Assembly (NCBI GenBank): GCA_016202645.1
Contig: JACQOF010000003.1
Span: forward strand, 1-64,000
DNA: 64,000 bases
From: a bacterium
GTDB lineage: Bacteria; Lindowbacteria; 2-12-FULL-62-27
Direction: 5' to 3'
The translations under genes and the position numbers were made by a program. Below the pieces are notes generated by a model, which was not told where the DNA came from, searched no databases, and worked only from the letters and a program-made list of their open reading frames with translations. Of the stretch, positions 20,932 to 29,116 are shown one piece after another; the stretch's first letter is position 1, and the number at the start of each line of letters is the position of its first letter.

Positions 20932-22543
20932 CCCGGAATGCCTCCGGAACGGCGCCGATGATCTTGATGCGGCCCTCTATCTCTCCGGAAAAAAGACCGC
21001 CGGAGGCCCGTGCGACGTCGGCGATGCGGTCCCGGATGGCGTCCCGGAGGAGATAGCCGGCGTCCTGCCGGTCGCGCCCCAGGAGAAACGTCTCAAACAA
21101 ATCTCCGCCGCCGGCGAGAAACGAGTTCGTTGCGATCCGGTACTTTTGGCCGCGCCGGATTTTCTTTCCGCCGATACTGGCCTTCAGCACCCGCCGACCC
21201 GGCGGCTTCGCGTAGGAAATTTCCATCTCAACTCCTGACATGTGCAGAATGTCGCGATCCAGGCCGGCGCTCTCCTCAAGCAGAGACATCAGCTCCTTCC
21301 CGGTCAGGGTCATGACGGTGACGGTGTTGTCGAAGGGCATGATGGTGAAAATGTCGCGGAGGCGCACGGGGCCCTCGGCCAATTCAGCGCGGATGCCCCG
21401 GTTGTTCATGAAAGCGGCGTCGGCGCCCGTTGAGAACCTCATGGCGTCGGCGAGAAGATTGCCGATCACGCATTCGCGGTACCGGGTTTTTCGGTAGGTA
21501 CTGTCGGACGTCGCGATGACGACGTCCAGTGCGCGGCCGACATCCTCCCGGATTCCATCGGCCCAGCGGCGGATGCCCGGGTCCGGGGGGAATTCCGAGG
21601 CGTAGAGCCTCAGGAGTCGCGCGTTGGCCTGCACGACCTGCCGGCTGGGAGCGTGGTAGAGAAGGTCGATGACGCCGAGGTGACGGTTGTGCCCGCCGGT
21701 GTGCGTGACGATGGTCTGGGTCGAATCCATACGGACGTGCGGAGATAATTCCCACGGCGAGTGGCCGCCGATGATGGCGGCGATCCCCCCGACGGACGCG
21801 GCGATCTCCGTGTCGGTGCCGCTCCCGGCGTGCGTCAGGCCCAGAATGATGTCCGCGCCCTCCGATTTCAGCGCCGCGACCTGCTGTCTGGCGGTTTCCA
21901 CCGCGCTTGGGAAATCCAGGCCCTCGATGCCTGACCGCGCGCTGATCGAAGGCATGTCGTCGGTGATCACTCCGAAAATGCCGAAGCGGATTCTCCCCCG
22001 CTCCAGGATCACGCGGGGTTTCAGGCCGAAAGCGATCCGGCCGGTGCGGGCGTCCAGCGTGTTGGCGGAGAGAATGGGAAATTTCGCGAGGCTGACCAGT
22101 TTCGCCAGCTGGGCCTGGCCCAGATCAAAATCATGGTTGCCGGCAGCCATGACATCGAGCCGGAGACGATGATAGAGATCGATCATCGATTCGCCGCGCG
22201 GGATCGTTCCCTCCGGCGTCCCCTGAAAAAAATCCCCGGCGTCGAGATAGAGCGTGACGTCGGGCGCGTAGCCGAACGCCGGAAGCGTCCGCCAGAGGTC
22301 CATGGCGGTCGCCAGAGACGCCGCGCCGCCCAGCAGGGGCGGAGGCTTGAGGTTCGATTTGTAATCGGGCTCGGGCAGGATATGGCCGTGAATGTCGTTT
22401 GTGTGGAAAATCCGGATAGACACAAACTCCGATTTTTCCGGAGCGATCTCATCCGCGCCGCCGGCACACGCCGGAACCCCGGCCGCCAAGAATACCACCA
22501 GTATTCCTGCCACGACCCGCCCGACTTCCATTCTAATCAGCAT
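20924..22543 (-). CDS. Exported 5'-nucleotidase / 2',3'-cyclic phosphodiesterase (UshA family)
   Basis: The 539-aa protein has a signal peptide ending VPACAGG (probably a lipobox), a metallophosphatase domain with FHTNDIHGH, DAGDFFQGT, AGNHDFD, THAGSGTD and GGHSPW, and a C-terminal nucleotide-binding domain with NRGIRAEL and NSFLAGGGD. It hydrolyses extracellular nucleotides to nucleosides that can be taken up. The start ATG 22543 coincides exactly with the predicted transcription start, so it begins the operon without a leader. Placed first in an operon containing ndk and comEC, it suggests combined use of DNA and nucleotides as nutrients. Confidence 0.93.
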   Translation of the reverse strand: MLIRMEVGRVVAGILVVFLAAGVPACAGGADEIAPEKSEFVSIRIFHTNDIHGHILPEPDYKSNLKPPPLLGGAASLATAMDLWRTLPAFGYAPDVTLYLDAGDFFQGTPEGTIPRGESMIDLYHRLRLDVMAAGNHDFDLGQAQLAKLVSLAKFPILSANTLDARTGRIAFGLKPRVILERGRIRFGIFGVITDDMPSISARSGIEGLDFPSAVETARQQVAALKSEGADIILGLTHAGSGTDTEIAASVGGIAAIIGGHSPWELSPHVRMDSTQTIVTHTGGHNRHLGVIDLLYHAPSRQVVQANARLLRLYASEFPPDPGIRRWADGIREDVGRALDVVIATSDSTYRKTRYRECVIGNLLADAMRFSTGADAAFMNNRGIRAELAEGPVRLRDIFTIMPFDNTVTVMTLTGKELMSLLEESAGLDRDILHMSGVEMEISYAKPPGRRVLKASIGGKKIRRGQKYRIATNSFLAGGGDLFETFLLGRDRQDAGYLLRDAIRDRIADVARASGGLFSGEIEGRIKIIGAVPEAFRDD

Positions 22544-22549
22544 GGACCC

Positions 22550-22578
22550 ATTACACCAGCCGGAAAGATTCTTTTCAA
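22550..22578 (-). promoter_or_regulatory. Promoter of the nucleotidase-to-comEC operon (leaderless)
   Basis: Read on the minus strand: TTGAAA (22578-22573), 17-bp spacer, TGTAAT (22555-22550). The predicted transcription start, 22543, is the A of the ATG of the nucleotidase gene. Confidence 0.75.
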
Positions 22579-22613
22579 CGCCATCGTGCTATTGGAGGGG
22601 GTTCTCTCTGTTT

Positions 22614-23684
22614 CTATAGAAATCTTCTCCATTTTATATAATTCCTGCCCAATCTCTTTCGCAGTTCATCCCGGGGTCGACCCAGATCACCCGTTCGTCC
22701 GGCCAGTTCGGTCAGGAAATTAGTGAGCCCTGCCAGATCCCGGAGATCGATGTACTCCGCGCCGACGCCGCCGGAGGGCGTCCGGTTGTGGTAATTTCCC
22801 AGCGGCAACGCAACACCGGAGGCGCGGTATCCCAGGACGTTGAACAGCGTCGCCTCGCAGGCGCCGCCGTCCAGACGGGCAATTTGGTATGGCATTTTCC
22901 GGGCCCGGGCGGCCAGCCAGATCATAAAATCGGTGAACCCGGGATCAAACATCGTCGCCCGGTCGCCCACGCGGATCACAAATCCCTTGCCCTGCTCGGC
23001 ACGGCCCGGCAGGGCTTTGCTCATTTCCAGGGACAGAACGCGGGTTCGCGCCGGAAGAACCCGGGACTTGGCCAGTGCCGCCGCGCCAATGAAACCGACC
23101 TCCTCGGCCCGCGTGAAACAGCAGTAAAGATTCATGGGCGCGCGAGATCGGAGGCATCGCCTGAGAACTTCCAGCAGAATCCCCACCGCGCAGACGTCGT
23201 CAATTCCCGGGGCGAACAGCCGGCTGCCGCGCCGATACGGCCCGGGCACAGCCCACCGGCCGAATGTTCCGGCCGGGACCGCGCCATGGATTTTCAGACG
23301 GACTCGCTCGGGCCGGCCGGACCGATCGCGCTCGACGATACGGATGATGCGGGCCGGCGCCGGGGGATCTGTGAAAAACAGGATTCGATGCCCGATCATC
23401 GGTTCTCCGACTCCACCCAAAACTCGCCCGACCCCCATTCCCCTTGAATCAACCCGCTCCAGCTGAAATCCGGGATGGTCCATGTGAGCCACGAAGGCCA
23501 GGGGAGGACGCGGCGGTCCGCGGCGGAGGCGCGCGATGACGTTCCCGGCACGGTCGATGCGGCGGACGATGCCCGCATGATCCAGCTCCCGGAGCACAGT
23601 CTCGCGAACGGCGGTTTCGTGGAACGGCGCGGTGGGCAGGCTCAAAAGGTCAAGGAGGAGCCGCTCGAAGGATTTTTTGATCAT
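22614..23684 (-). CDS. M42-family metallo-aminopeptidase
   Basis: This 356-aa protein has the two-metal M42 site: AHMDHPGF, the bridging Asp in GIDDVCAV, the catalytic pair in TRAEEVGFIGA, the acidic LSLEM, and the last His in GNYHNRTP. M42 enzymes are tetrahedral cytosolic aminopeptidases (glutamyl aminopeptidase/FrvX/tetrahedral aminopeptidase group). The gene stands alone between the nucleotidase promoter and the aldehyde dehydrogenase. A weak -10 (TTTAAT, 23698-23693) lies eight bases upstream, but I see no matching -35. Exact peptide preference cannot be told. Confidence 0.9.
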   Translation of the reverse strand: MIKKSFERLLLDLLSLPTAPFHETAVRETVLRELDHAGIVRRIDRAGNVIARLRRGPPRPPLAFVAHMDHPGFQLERVDSRGMGVGRVLGGVGEPMIGHRILFFTDPPAPARIIRIVERDRSGRPERVRLKIHGAVPAGTFGRWAVPGPYRRGSRLFAPGIDDVCAVGILLEVLRRCLRSRAPMNLYCCFTRAEEVGFIGAAALAKSRVLPARTRVLSLEMSKALPGRAEQGKGFVIRVGDRATMFDPGFTDFMIWLAARARKMPYQIARLDGGACEATLFNVLGYRASGVALPLGNYHNRTPSGGVGAEYIDLRDLAGLTNFLTELAGRTGDLGRPRDELRKRLGRNYIKWRRFL

Positions 23685-23740
23685 TTCTTCAAATTAAATT
23701 TGATTTTCCGGCTCGTCCGCGGTACAACACGGTCGAAGGG

Positions 23741-23774
23741 GGCTCATCGATATGAGCCAGGCCCTGAGCGGGCC
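23741..23774. other. Two small inverted repeats upstream of the M42 gene
   Basis: GGCTCAT-CGAT-ATGAGCC (23741-23758) and GGCCC-TGAGC-GGGCC (23760-23774) lie back to back in the 143-bp gap. They could be an operator or RNA hairpins; no function is shown. Confidence 0.4.
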
Positions 23775-23781
23775 GTATGGA

Positions 23782-23823
23782 GAAGAGGAGGCGAGCAGGC
23801 AAATCCAAGCTCTCCTCCTCTTC
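23782..23823. terminator. Hairpin after aldehyde dehydrogenase gene
   Basis: A perfect 10-bp stem (GAAGAGGAGG, 23782-23791, with CCTCCTCTTC, 23814-23823) lies five bases past the minus-strand stop at 23828, and the loop can pair further. The T-run (GTTTTT) follows on the plus strand, so termination in the gene's own direction is less certain. Confidence 0.5.
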
Positions 23824-23827
23824 GTTT

Positions 23828-25312
23828 TTAATATTCCAGCCCTATCCATATCGACTTGACCTGCGTGTACTCCTTCAACGCCTCCATCCCCATCTCCCGC
23901 CCCCAGCCGCTTTCTTTCACGCCGCCAAACGGCATCGCGCTGTCGAAGGGGCCGGCCGCGTTGATCCAGACGGTTCCGGATTCGAGTCGCCGGGCGATCC
24001 GGAAGGCCCGGCCGATGTCCCGGGTCCAGATCATCGAGACGAGGCCGTAGACGGTGCTGTTCGCGGTTTCGATCAGGGTTTCCTCGGAATCAAAATCCAT
24101 GACCGAAAGTACAGGTCCGAAAATTTCCTCTTGGGCGATCTTCATGTGCGGCTTTACCCGCGCAAAAATGGTGGGACGAAAGAAAAATCCGCGGTCACAA
24201 CCGTTGTCAAGATGGCGTTTGCCGCCGCAAACCAGCGCGGCGCCTTCTTTGAGCCCGGATGAAACGTAGCGTTCCACCCGCTCAAGCTGGGTGCGGCTGA
24301 TGAGCGAGCCCATTTGAGTTTTCGGGTGCTGGGGATCGCCAAGAACCATCCGTTCGGCTTTGTCCTTGAGCCGACGGATCAGCTCGCCCGATATGGAGGA
24401 TTCGGCCAGAAGACGGGAAGAGGCACTGCACACCTCGCCCTTGTGGCCGAATATTTCGCCGAAGGCCACATCGGAGACGCGGTCAAGGTCGGCGTCCGAG
24501 AAAACGATGTTGGGGGATTTTCCGCCAAGTTCCAGCGACACCCGCTTCAGGTTGGAATCGGCCGACGCCCGCAAAATCTCCCGGGCGACTTCCCGGCTGC
24601 CCGTGAAGGTGATCTTGCGGACTTTCATGTGGCGCGCCAGAAGCGCCCCCGTGTCGCCGAAGCCGGGGATGATGTTGACAACGCCGGGCGGGATACCGGC
24701 CTCTTCCAACAGTTCCGCCAGATAAAGCGCGGTGAGGGGCGTCTGCTCGGCGGGTTTCAGGACGACGGTGTTGCCCATCGCGAGAGCCGGAGCGAGTTTC
24801 CAGGACGCGAGCAGGAGCGGAAAATTCCAGGGAACGATCGCGCCGACAACGCCGATCGGCTCGATCCGCGTCTCGGCCAGGTACGGTCCGCTGACCGGGA
24901 CCGTGTGGCCGTAATACTTTGTGATCCAACCGGCGTAATAATGGAAAATATCCCAGGCGGGCGGGATGTCCCCCCGGAGGGCCTCGCGGACGGTCTTGCC
25001 GTTCTGCAGAGATTCGATCCGCGCCAGTTCCTTCGCGTTCGATTCGATCAGGTCCCCGATCTTCCGGAGAATTCGTTCCCGCTTGGATGGATCCAGCGTT
25101 CGCCACCCGGACTCTTGAAACGCCGAGTGCGCCGCCTCCACGGCCGCGTCGACCTCGGACGGCCCGCAGTGGATGACTTCCGCCAACCGCTCCCCCGTGG
25201 CGGGATTCACAACCTCATACAGGCGGGTGCCGGGCGGCCGCACCCATTTCCCCCCGATATACGCCGCGCCTTTCTCCATGGACTGAATCATACGATCCGG
25301 ATCATATGTCAT
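23828..25312 (-). CDS. NAD(P)-dependent aldehyde dehydrogenase
   Basis: The 494-aa enzyme belongs to the ALDH superfamily, closest in look to betaine/phenylacetaldehyde dehydrogenases. PWNFP (161-165) and FTGS (236-239) are in the cofactor site, Glu261 in LELGGKSP is the general base, and Cys295 in GHKGEVCSASSR is the nucleophile. EEIFGPVL and FGGVKESGWGREMG are also present. It oxidises an aldehyde to an acid in the cytoplasm; substrate cannot be told. It is divergent from DUF2203, with 64 bp between the starts. Nothing odd in length or residues. Confidence 0.94.
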   Translation of the reverse strand: MTYDPDRMIQSMEKGAAYIGGKWVRPPGTRLYEVVNPATGERLAEVIHCGPSEVDAAVEAAHSAFQESGWRTLDPSKRERILRKIGDLIESNAKELARIESLQNGKTVREALRGDIPPAWDIFHYYAGWITKYYGHTVPVSGPYLAETRIEPIGVVGAIVPWNFPLLLASWKLAPALAMGNTVVLKPAEQTPLTALYLAELLEEAGIPPGVVNIIPGFGDTGALLARHMKVRKITFTGSREVAREILRASADSNLKRVSLELGGKSPNIVFSDADLDRVSDVAFGEIFGHKGEVCSASSRLLAESSISGELIRRLKDKAERMVLGDPQHPKTQMGSLISRTQLERVERYVSSGLKEGAALVCGGKRHLDNGCDRGFFFRPTIFARVKPHMKIAQEEIFGPVLSVMDFDSEETLIETANSTVYGLVSMIWTRDIGRAFRIARRLESGTVWINAAGPFDSAMPFGGVKESGWGREMGMEALKEYTQVKSIWIGLEY

Positions 25313-25340
25313 TTTGTGAGATTTTCAAATCCACGCCGAA

Positions 25341-25369
25341 TTGACAGAACCGTCCCCGCGACTTTAAAT
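25341..25369 (+). promoter_or_regulatory. Sigma70-like promoter, nearly leaderless
   Basis: TTGACA (25341-25346), 17-bp spacer, TTAAAT (25364-25369). The expected transcription start is 25376. This is one base before ATG 25377 and excludes the upstream ATG at 25368, which overlaps the -10 box. Confidence 0.65.
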
Positions 25370-25376
25370 GGTTCCC

Positions 25377-25778
25377 ATGGGAAGAAAATACTACACGCTG
25401 GATGAGGCAAATGAGGCCCTTCCAAATGTAAAAAACATGGCGGCGAAAATCCGCCGCGCGGAAAGTGTCCGGCAAGCCCGTCAGGAGGAACACGCGCGGG
25501 TGATGCAGGCCATCGCCCAGAATGGAGGCGATTTCTCAGCCGAAAAATTCCTCCGACTGGCCCAGTCCCTGGAACGATCCACCCGTCAACTCCAACGTCT
25601 CATGGACAACCTCCAATCCTCCTTCGGCTGCGAAATCAAAGGCCTCCAGCCCCTCCTCGTCGACTTCTACTCCAAACGCGCCGGCCAGGACATCTACCTC
25701 TGCTGGCAGGAAGGCGAACCCGAGATCACCCACTGGCACAATCTCAACGCCGGCTTCGCCGGCCGCCAACCCCTCTAA
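25377..25778 (+). CDS. DUF2203 family protein
   Basis: The 133-aa protein matches DUF2203 from end to end: [12 protein letters not shown] at the start, a helical middle and [13 protein letters not shown]...[15 protein letters not shown] near the C-terminus. The family is widespread and uncharacterised; members are soluble. I chose ATG 25377 because the family begins with GRKYYTL and the promoter geometry fits. It lies 14 bp before the CobW/COG0523 gene and is probably co-transcribed with it. Confidence 0.88.
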   Translation: MGRKYYTLDEANEALPNVKNMAAKIRRAESVRQARQEEHARVMQAIAQNGGDFSAEKFLRLAQSLERSTRQLQRLMDNLQSSFGCEIKGLQPLLVDFYSKRAGQDIYLCWQEGEPEITHWHNLNAGFAGRQPL

Positions 25779-25792
25779 CAAGGAGGAATCCT

Positions 25793-27094
25793 ATGAATGT
25801 TGCACGGAATAACGGTCGCAAAGGCCGTAAAGGACGGAAGCTTCCCGTGACCGTGTTGTCCGGATTTTTGGGAGCCGGGAAAACCACGCTGCTCAATCAT
25901 GTACTGAACAATCGCGAGGGGCTGCGGGTCGCGGTGATCGTGAATGACATGAGTGAAGTAAATATCGACGCCGAGCTGGTGAAAAAGGGTGATGCGGCCT
26001 TGAGCCGGATGGATGAAAAGATGGTCGTGATGACGAACAACTGTATCTGCTGCACCCTTCGGGATGATCTTCTCCAGGAAATCACGCGGCTGGCGCGGAT
26101 GGGTAAGTTCGATTACCTGCTGGTTGAATCGAGCGGGGTGTCGGAGCCGATGCCGATCGCGGAGATTTTTGAAACCGAGGACTCGAAAGGCAACCGTCTC
26201 GGCGATCTGGCCAAGGTGGACACGCTGGTCACCGTTGTGGACGCCTATCATTTTCTGAAGGACTACAACTCCACAAAGACGCTGCGCGACCGGGGCATCG
26301 AGACGGAAAAGGGCGACAACCGTAGTCCCGTGGACCTCTTGATCGAGCAGGTCGAGTTCTGCGACGTGATGGTCGTGAACAAGACGGACCTCGTATCCGA
26401 ACGGGAACTGGCGGAACTGGAGGATATCCTTCGGTCCCTCAATCCTTCAGCCAAGATCGTCCGGGCGCAAAACGCCAGGGTTCCGATGACCGAGATTCTG
26501 AATACCGGGCTCTACGCTTATGATCGAACGTACAAGCGGGCCGGCTGGCTTCAGGCGCTGGAACCTGCAGATGGCGGTGGAAACCACGGGCATGACGAGG
26601 ATCATGGTCATGAGCACGACCACGATATGGAACACATGTCTATAGCTCAGAAGATCGGCATCAAAAGTTTCGTCTACCGCGCGCGCCGCCCGTTTCACCC
26701 GGCTCGTCTGAGGCGTCTGGCGGAATCGAAAACCCTTGACGCCTCGATCCGCACCAAGGGATTTGTCTGGCTGGCGCCGCATCATGACATCTGCGGTCTC
26801 TGGAACCAGGCCGGGAAGATCATGAAACTGGATCCCATGGGACGATGGTGGGCCGGTGTTCCCCAGAAAAACTGGCCGGCCGATCCGGCGCTTCGGAAGG
26901 AAATTCGGAAAGACTGGGACCTCATGTTCGGCGACCGTCGCCAGGAAATCGTCTTCATCGGCGTCCGCATGGACCGCGAGGCCATGGTCCAGGCCCTGAA
27001 CGGCGCGCTCCTGACCGACGAGGAAATGGCGTTGGGACCCGACGGATGGCGCGGCCTTGTCAATCCTTTCGCGTGGATGGCGGCGAAGGCCTGA
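25793..27094 (+). CDS. COG0523 (CobW/ZNG-type) metallochaperone GTPase
   Basis: The 433-aa protein has the G3E GTPase Walker [13 protein letters not shown], Walker B region with ESSGVSEP, the metal motif CICC (within [11 protein letters not shown]), the base-specificity NKTD, and a His/Asp-rich loop ([14 protein letters not shown]) before a C-terminal CobW_C domain. Such proteins insert or deliver metals, often zinc. AAGGAGG-like sequence sits nine bases before the ATG. It follows DUF2203 closely. I see no Zur box, so metal regulation is not shown. Cobalamin-specific function is unlikely because no other cobalamin synthesis gene is nearby. Confidence 0.93.
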   Translation: MNVARNNGRKGRKGRKLPVTVLSGFLGAGKTTLLNHVLNNREGLRVAVIVNDMSEVNIDAELVKKGDAALSRMDEKMVVMTNNCICCTLRDDLLQEITRLARMGKFDYLLVESSGVSEPMPIAEIFETEDSKGNRLGDLAKVDTLVTVVDAYHFLKDYNSTKTLRDRGIETEKGDNRSPVDLLIEQVEFCDVMVVNKTDLVSERELAELEDILRSLNPSAKIVRAQNARVPMTEILNTGLYAYDRTYKRAGWLQALEPADGGGNHGHDEDHGHEHDHDMEHMSIAQKIGIKSFVYRARRPFHPARLRRLAESKTLDASIRTKGFVWLAPHHDICGLWNQAGKIMKLDPMGRWWAGVPQKNWPADPALRKEIRKDWDLMFGDRRQEIVFIGVRMDREAMVQALNGALLTDEEMALGPDGWRGLVNPFAWMAAKA

Positions 27095-27139
27095 AATCAG
27101 GCTTGTCGTCTCCGGGCCGTACAGATAGGCTTGCCCTCC

Positions 27140-27487
27140 ATGGAAATCAAAATCGTCCAGAACCCGATCTCCCGATCCGATCTTCAGCACATCGCCACGT
27201 CGCAATTTGGGGATATGGTTAAGGCGGTGGTGGACGTATCCAAGCGGGTCATGGCCCTGGGCGGAGAAATGCATGCGGATGAGGAAGCGCACCTGCTCGA
27301 CCAGGGATCCCGGCAGGAGGATCTTTGGGGGATCAATCTCTATCCGGGATCCACGGATGAGGATTGGATCGAGTTTGATTCCATGATCAATATCCGGCCC
27401 TCCCAGAAAAATCGGAGCCGCGGCGTGGACGATCCGGAACGGCGGCGCCGGATCATCGAGATCGCGCGCGCTTTGGTGGTGGGTTGA
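27140..27487 (+). CDS. DUF5674 family protein
   Basis: The 115-aa protein carries the conserved core ALGGEMHADEEAHLLDQGS, QEDLWGINLYP and SMINIRPSQKNRSRGVDD. The family is uncharacterised. ATG 27140 is preferred to TTG 27131; weak promoter boxes TTGTCG (27103) and TAGGCT (27126) would start transcription at about 27138. A small GCCTG/CAGGC hairpin at 27089-27102 overlaps the CobW stop. The next gene starts three bases after its stop, a pairing I have the impression is conserved in other genomes. The pair could be a toxin-antitoxin-like unit; that is speculation. Confidence 0.8.
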   Translation: MEIKIVQNPISRSDLQHIATSQFGDMVKAVVDVSKRVMALGGEMHADEEAHLLDQGSRQEDLWGINLYPGSTDEDWIEFDSMINIRPSQKNRSRGVDDPERRRRIIEIARALVVG

Positions 27488-27490
27488 TCC

Positions 27491-27820
27491 ATGACGCCGA
27501 TCCATGCGGAAATGGCCGCCGGCCGGTGGGAGACCCTGAGCCTGTTTGAACAGATGGGAAACATCGGCGGCGAAGTCGGCCGGGTCCGGCGCTGGCAGGG
27601 TAGAGACCCCGGCCGGGCAAACGGCGCTGTGGACCGCGCTCTGGAATTGATGGACCTCACCCTGCGGGACCCCAGATGGCGGCACAGACGAAAAGAGATT
27701 GCCCGGGTCCGCGAAATTTTCTGCGATGTCCTTTTCGGCTCCGGCTCCTACCGCACGACCCTCCCCGACCTCGAACGGTATTTCAACACCTACGCCCTGA
27801 CCGCCAGATCCTCCCGTTAG
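27491..27820 (+). CDS. Small helical hypothetical protein paired with DUF5674
   Basis: The 109-aa product is soluble and predicted all-helical, with the motif LFEQMGNIGGEVGRV near the N-terminus and VDRALELMDLTL in the middle. It resembles small proteins encoded beside DUF5674 elsewhere, with an overall look like a helical bundle of HEPN type, although no R-x4-6-H signature is seen. It begins three bases after the DUF5674 stop. No function is assigned. The 74-bp stretch after it, up to 27894, holds two copies of CCCCTTTTGG and no gene. Confidence 0.65.
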   Translation: MTPIHAEMAAGRWETLSLFEQMGNIGGEVGRVRRWQGRDPGRANGAVDRALELMDLTLRDPRWRHRRKEIARVREIFCDVLFGSGSYRTTLPDLERYFNTYALTARSSR

Positions 27821-27894
27821 TCCGAATGATCAACTGTTAATCTGTTAGCCTCCGTCCCCTTTTGGCCCCCTTTTGGCCACAAAACTGGCGCGCC

Positions 27895-29016
27895 CTAGAC
27901 CAGATGCGAAAGAAAATCAATCGCCGGGCAGACTCGAATGCGTTCCGGCGTGACGTAGTTCTTTTTTCCCGTCGCGGAAATCTGCCACGCTTCAGTATTC
28001 GGGAAACGTGCCTTCAGGTAGTGCATCCCTTTGCCGATCGGCGCGTCGGACCACTTGCACTCGATAAGCTGCAACGGCGGCCGGCCGCGCTCGGTCACGA
28101 CGAAATCGACCTCCCGGCCGTCCACGTCCCGGAAATAGGTTAACTCAACATCCCGGCCTTTCGCGTCCTGTTCAAAATGAACCCACTTGAGGAGGTGCGA
28201 CGCCACGAGATTTTCGAACCGGAACGATTCGTCCGGAATGAGAGACCAGTCGAAATGATAATGCTTCTGCTCCTTTTTCACCGCGCGGATTTTTGCGGCG
28301 CCAAACGGCGGGAGGCGGAAGATCGCGTAGAGCCTCTCCAGCGCCCGCAGCCAGTTGGCAACCGTCTTGTGCGCGACCTGCAAATCCTCCCGCAGGCCGT
28401 TGATGGACAGCGGACTGCCCACGAGCTCCGGCAGGCGCAGGACCATGAGCTCAAGACGGCCGAGGTCCAGCATGCGCTCGATATCTGTCAGGTCCTCCCG
28501 AATGAGCCGCGTTCTGTACTCGCGCGACCAGCGCCGGGCTGCGGTCTCCGAACCGCTCAGAAACGGCTCGGGAAATCCACCCAGAGTCAGGAGGCTCATG
28601 AAGTCTTTGGCTGTCTTGATTCCCAACTCGGCGACGGAAAAGGGATGCAAGCGCAGGTAGTGGTACCGGCCCTGGAGCGAATCTCCGCCGAAACGGTAAT
28701 AATCCAGACGCGCGCTTCCCGTCACCAAAATCTTCTGCCGCTTGCCCAAATTGTCAAAGAGTCCCTTGAGATAATTTCTCCACCCACGGTACTTGTGGAC
28801 CTCGTCAAACACCCACACCGAACTGGACGGCAACTCACGCTTTAAAATCCGCTCGCGGTGCTCGGCCACGTCCCAATTCAGGTACCCGACCGGGCCCGCA
28901 AACACCCGCCGCGCCAGCGTGGTCTTGCCCACCTGCCTCGGCCCGCCCACGAACACCATCTTCCGCCTCAAATCCGCCCTGACCTGTCCCGCCAGATACC
29001 GCTCCACCGGTTTCAT
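27895..29016 (-). CDS. COG1373 ATPase (AAA_14 plus DUF4143)
   Basis: The 373-aa protein has an N-terminal P-loop (GGPRQVGKTTLARR), Walker B in VWVFDEVHKYRGW, the sensor-like LVTGSARLD, a helix-turn-helix-like stretch (LREDLQVAHKTVANWLRAL), and a C-terminal DUF4143 region with a restriction-endonuclease-like core (GREVDFVV...LIECKW). These ATPases are common, patchily distributed and of unknown role. It stands alone with its own promoter, which starts transcription at its ATG and is flanked by AT-rich repeats. The D...E-x-K residues look intact, so nuclease activity is possible. Confidence 0.92.
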   Translation of the reverse strand: MKPVERYLAGQVRADLRRKMVFVGGPRQVGKTTLARRVFAGPVGYLNWDVAEHRERILKRELPSSSVWVFDEVHKYRGWRNYLKGLFDNLGKRQKILVTGSARLDYYRFGGDSLQGRYHYLRLHPFSVAELGIKTAKDFMSLLTLGGFPEPFLSGSETAARRWSREYRTRLIREDLTDIERMLDLGRLELMVLRLPELVGSPLSINGLREDLQVAHKTVANWLRALERLYAIFRLPPFGAAKIRAVKKEQKHYHFDWSLIPDESFRFENLVASHLLKWVHFEQDAKGRDVELTYFRDVDGREVDFVVTERGRPPLQLIECKWSDAPIGKGMHYLKARFPNTEAWQISATGKKNYVTPERIRVCPAIDFLSHLV

Positions 29017-29022
29017 GGGGCA

Positions 29023-29051
29023 AGCATACTACTATTTTCCCCCGATGTCAA
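29023..29051 (-). promoter_or_regulatory. Promoter of the COG1373 gene (leaderless)
   Basis: On the minus strand: TTGACA (29051-29046), 17-bp spacer, TATGCT (29028-29023). The predicted start is 29016, the A of the ATG. The -35 box overlaps the first operator-like repeat. Confidence 0.75.
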
Positions 29052-29090
29052 AATTACTCGCGAGTATTTTTGATATATATCAAAATTACT
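29048..29090. promoter_or_regulatory. Three-copy AT-rich operator-like element
   Basis: The 11-bp word TCAAAATTACT occurs at 29048-29058 and 29080-29090, with an inverted copy (one mismatch) at 29063-29073. Copies 1 and 2 form a near-perfect 26-bp palindrome around CTCGCGAG, and copies 2 and 3 meet in a perfect palindrome TTTTGATATATATCAAAA. It overlaps the -35 box of the COG1373 gene, as a repressor site would. Confidence 0.7.
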
Positions 29091-29116
29091 AGCATCGCAC
29101 CGCCGGCCCGCCGAAC

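Noticed and set aside
25793-27094. Cobalamin-synthesis CobW
   Set aside because: No other cobalamin synthesis gene is near; the CICC and His-rich loop fit the wider COG0523 metallochaperone family.
26447-27685. 412-aa open frame opposite CobW and DUF5674
   Set aside because: It spans two convincing plus-strand genes in antisense and has no family features.
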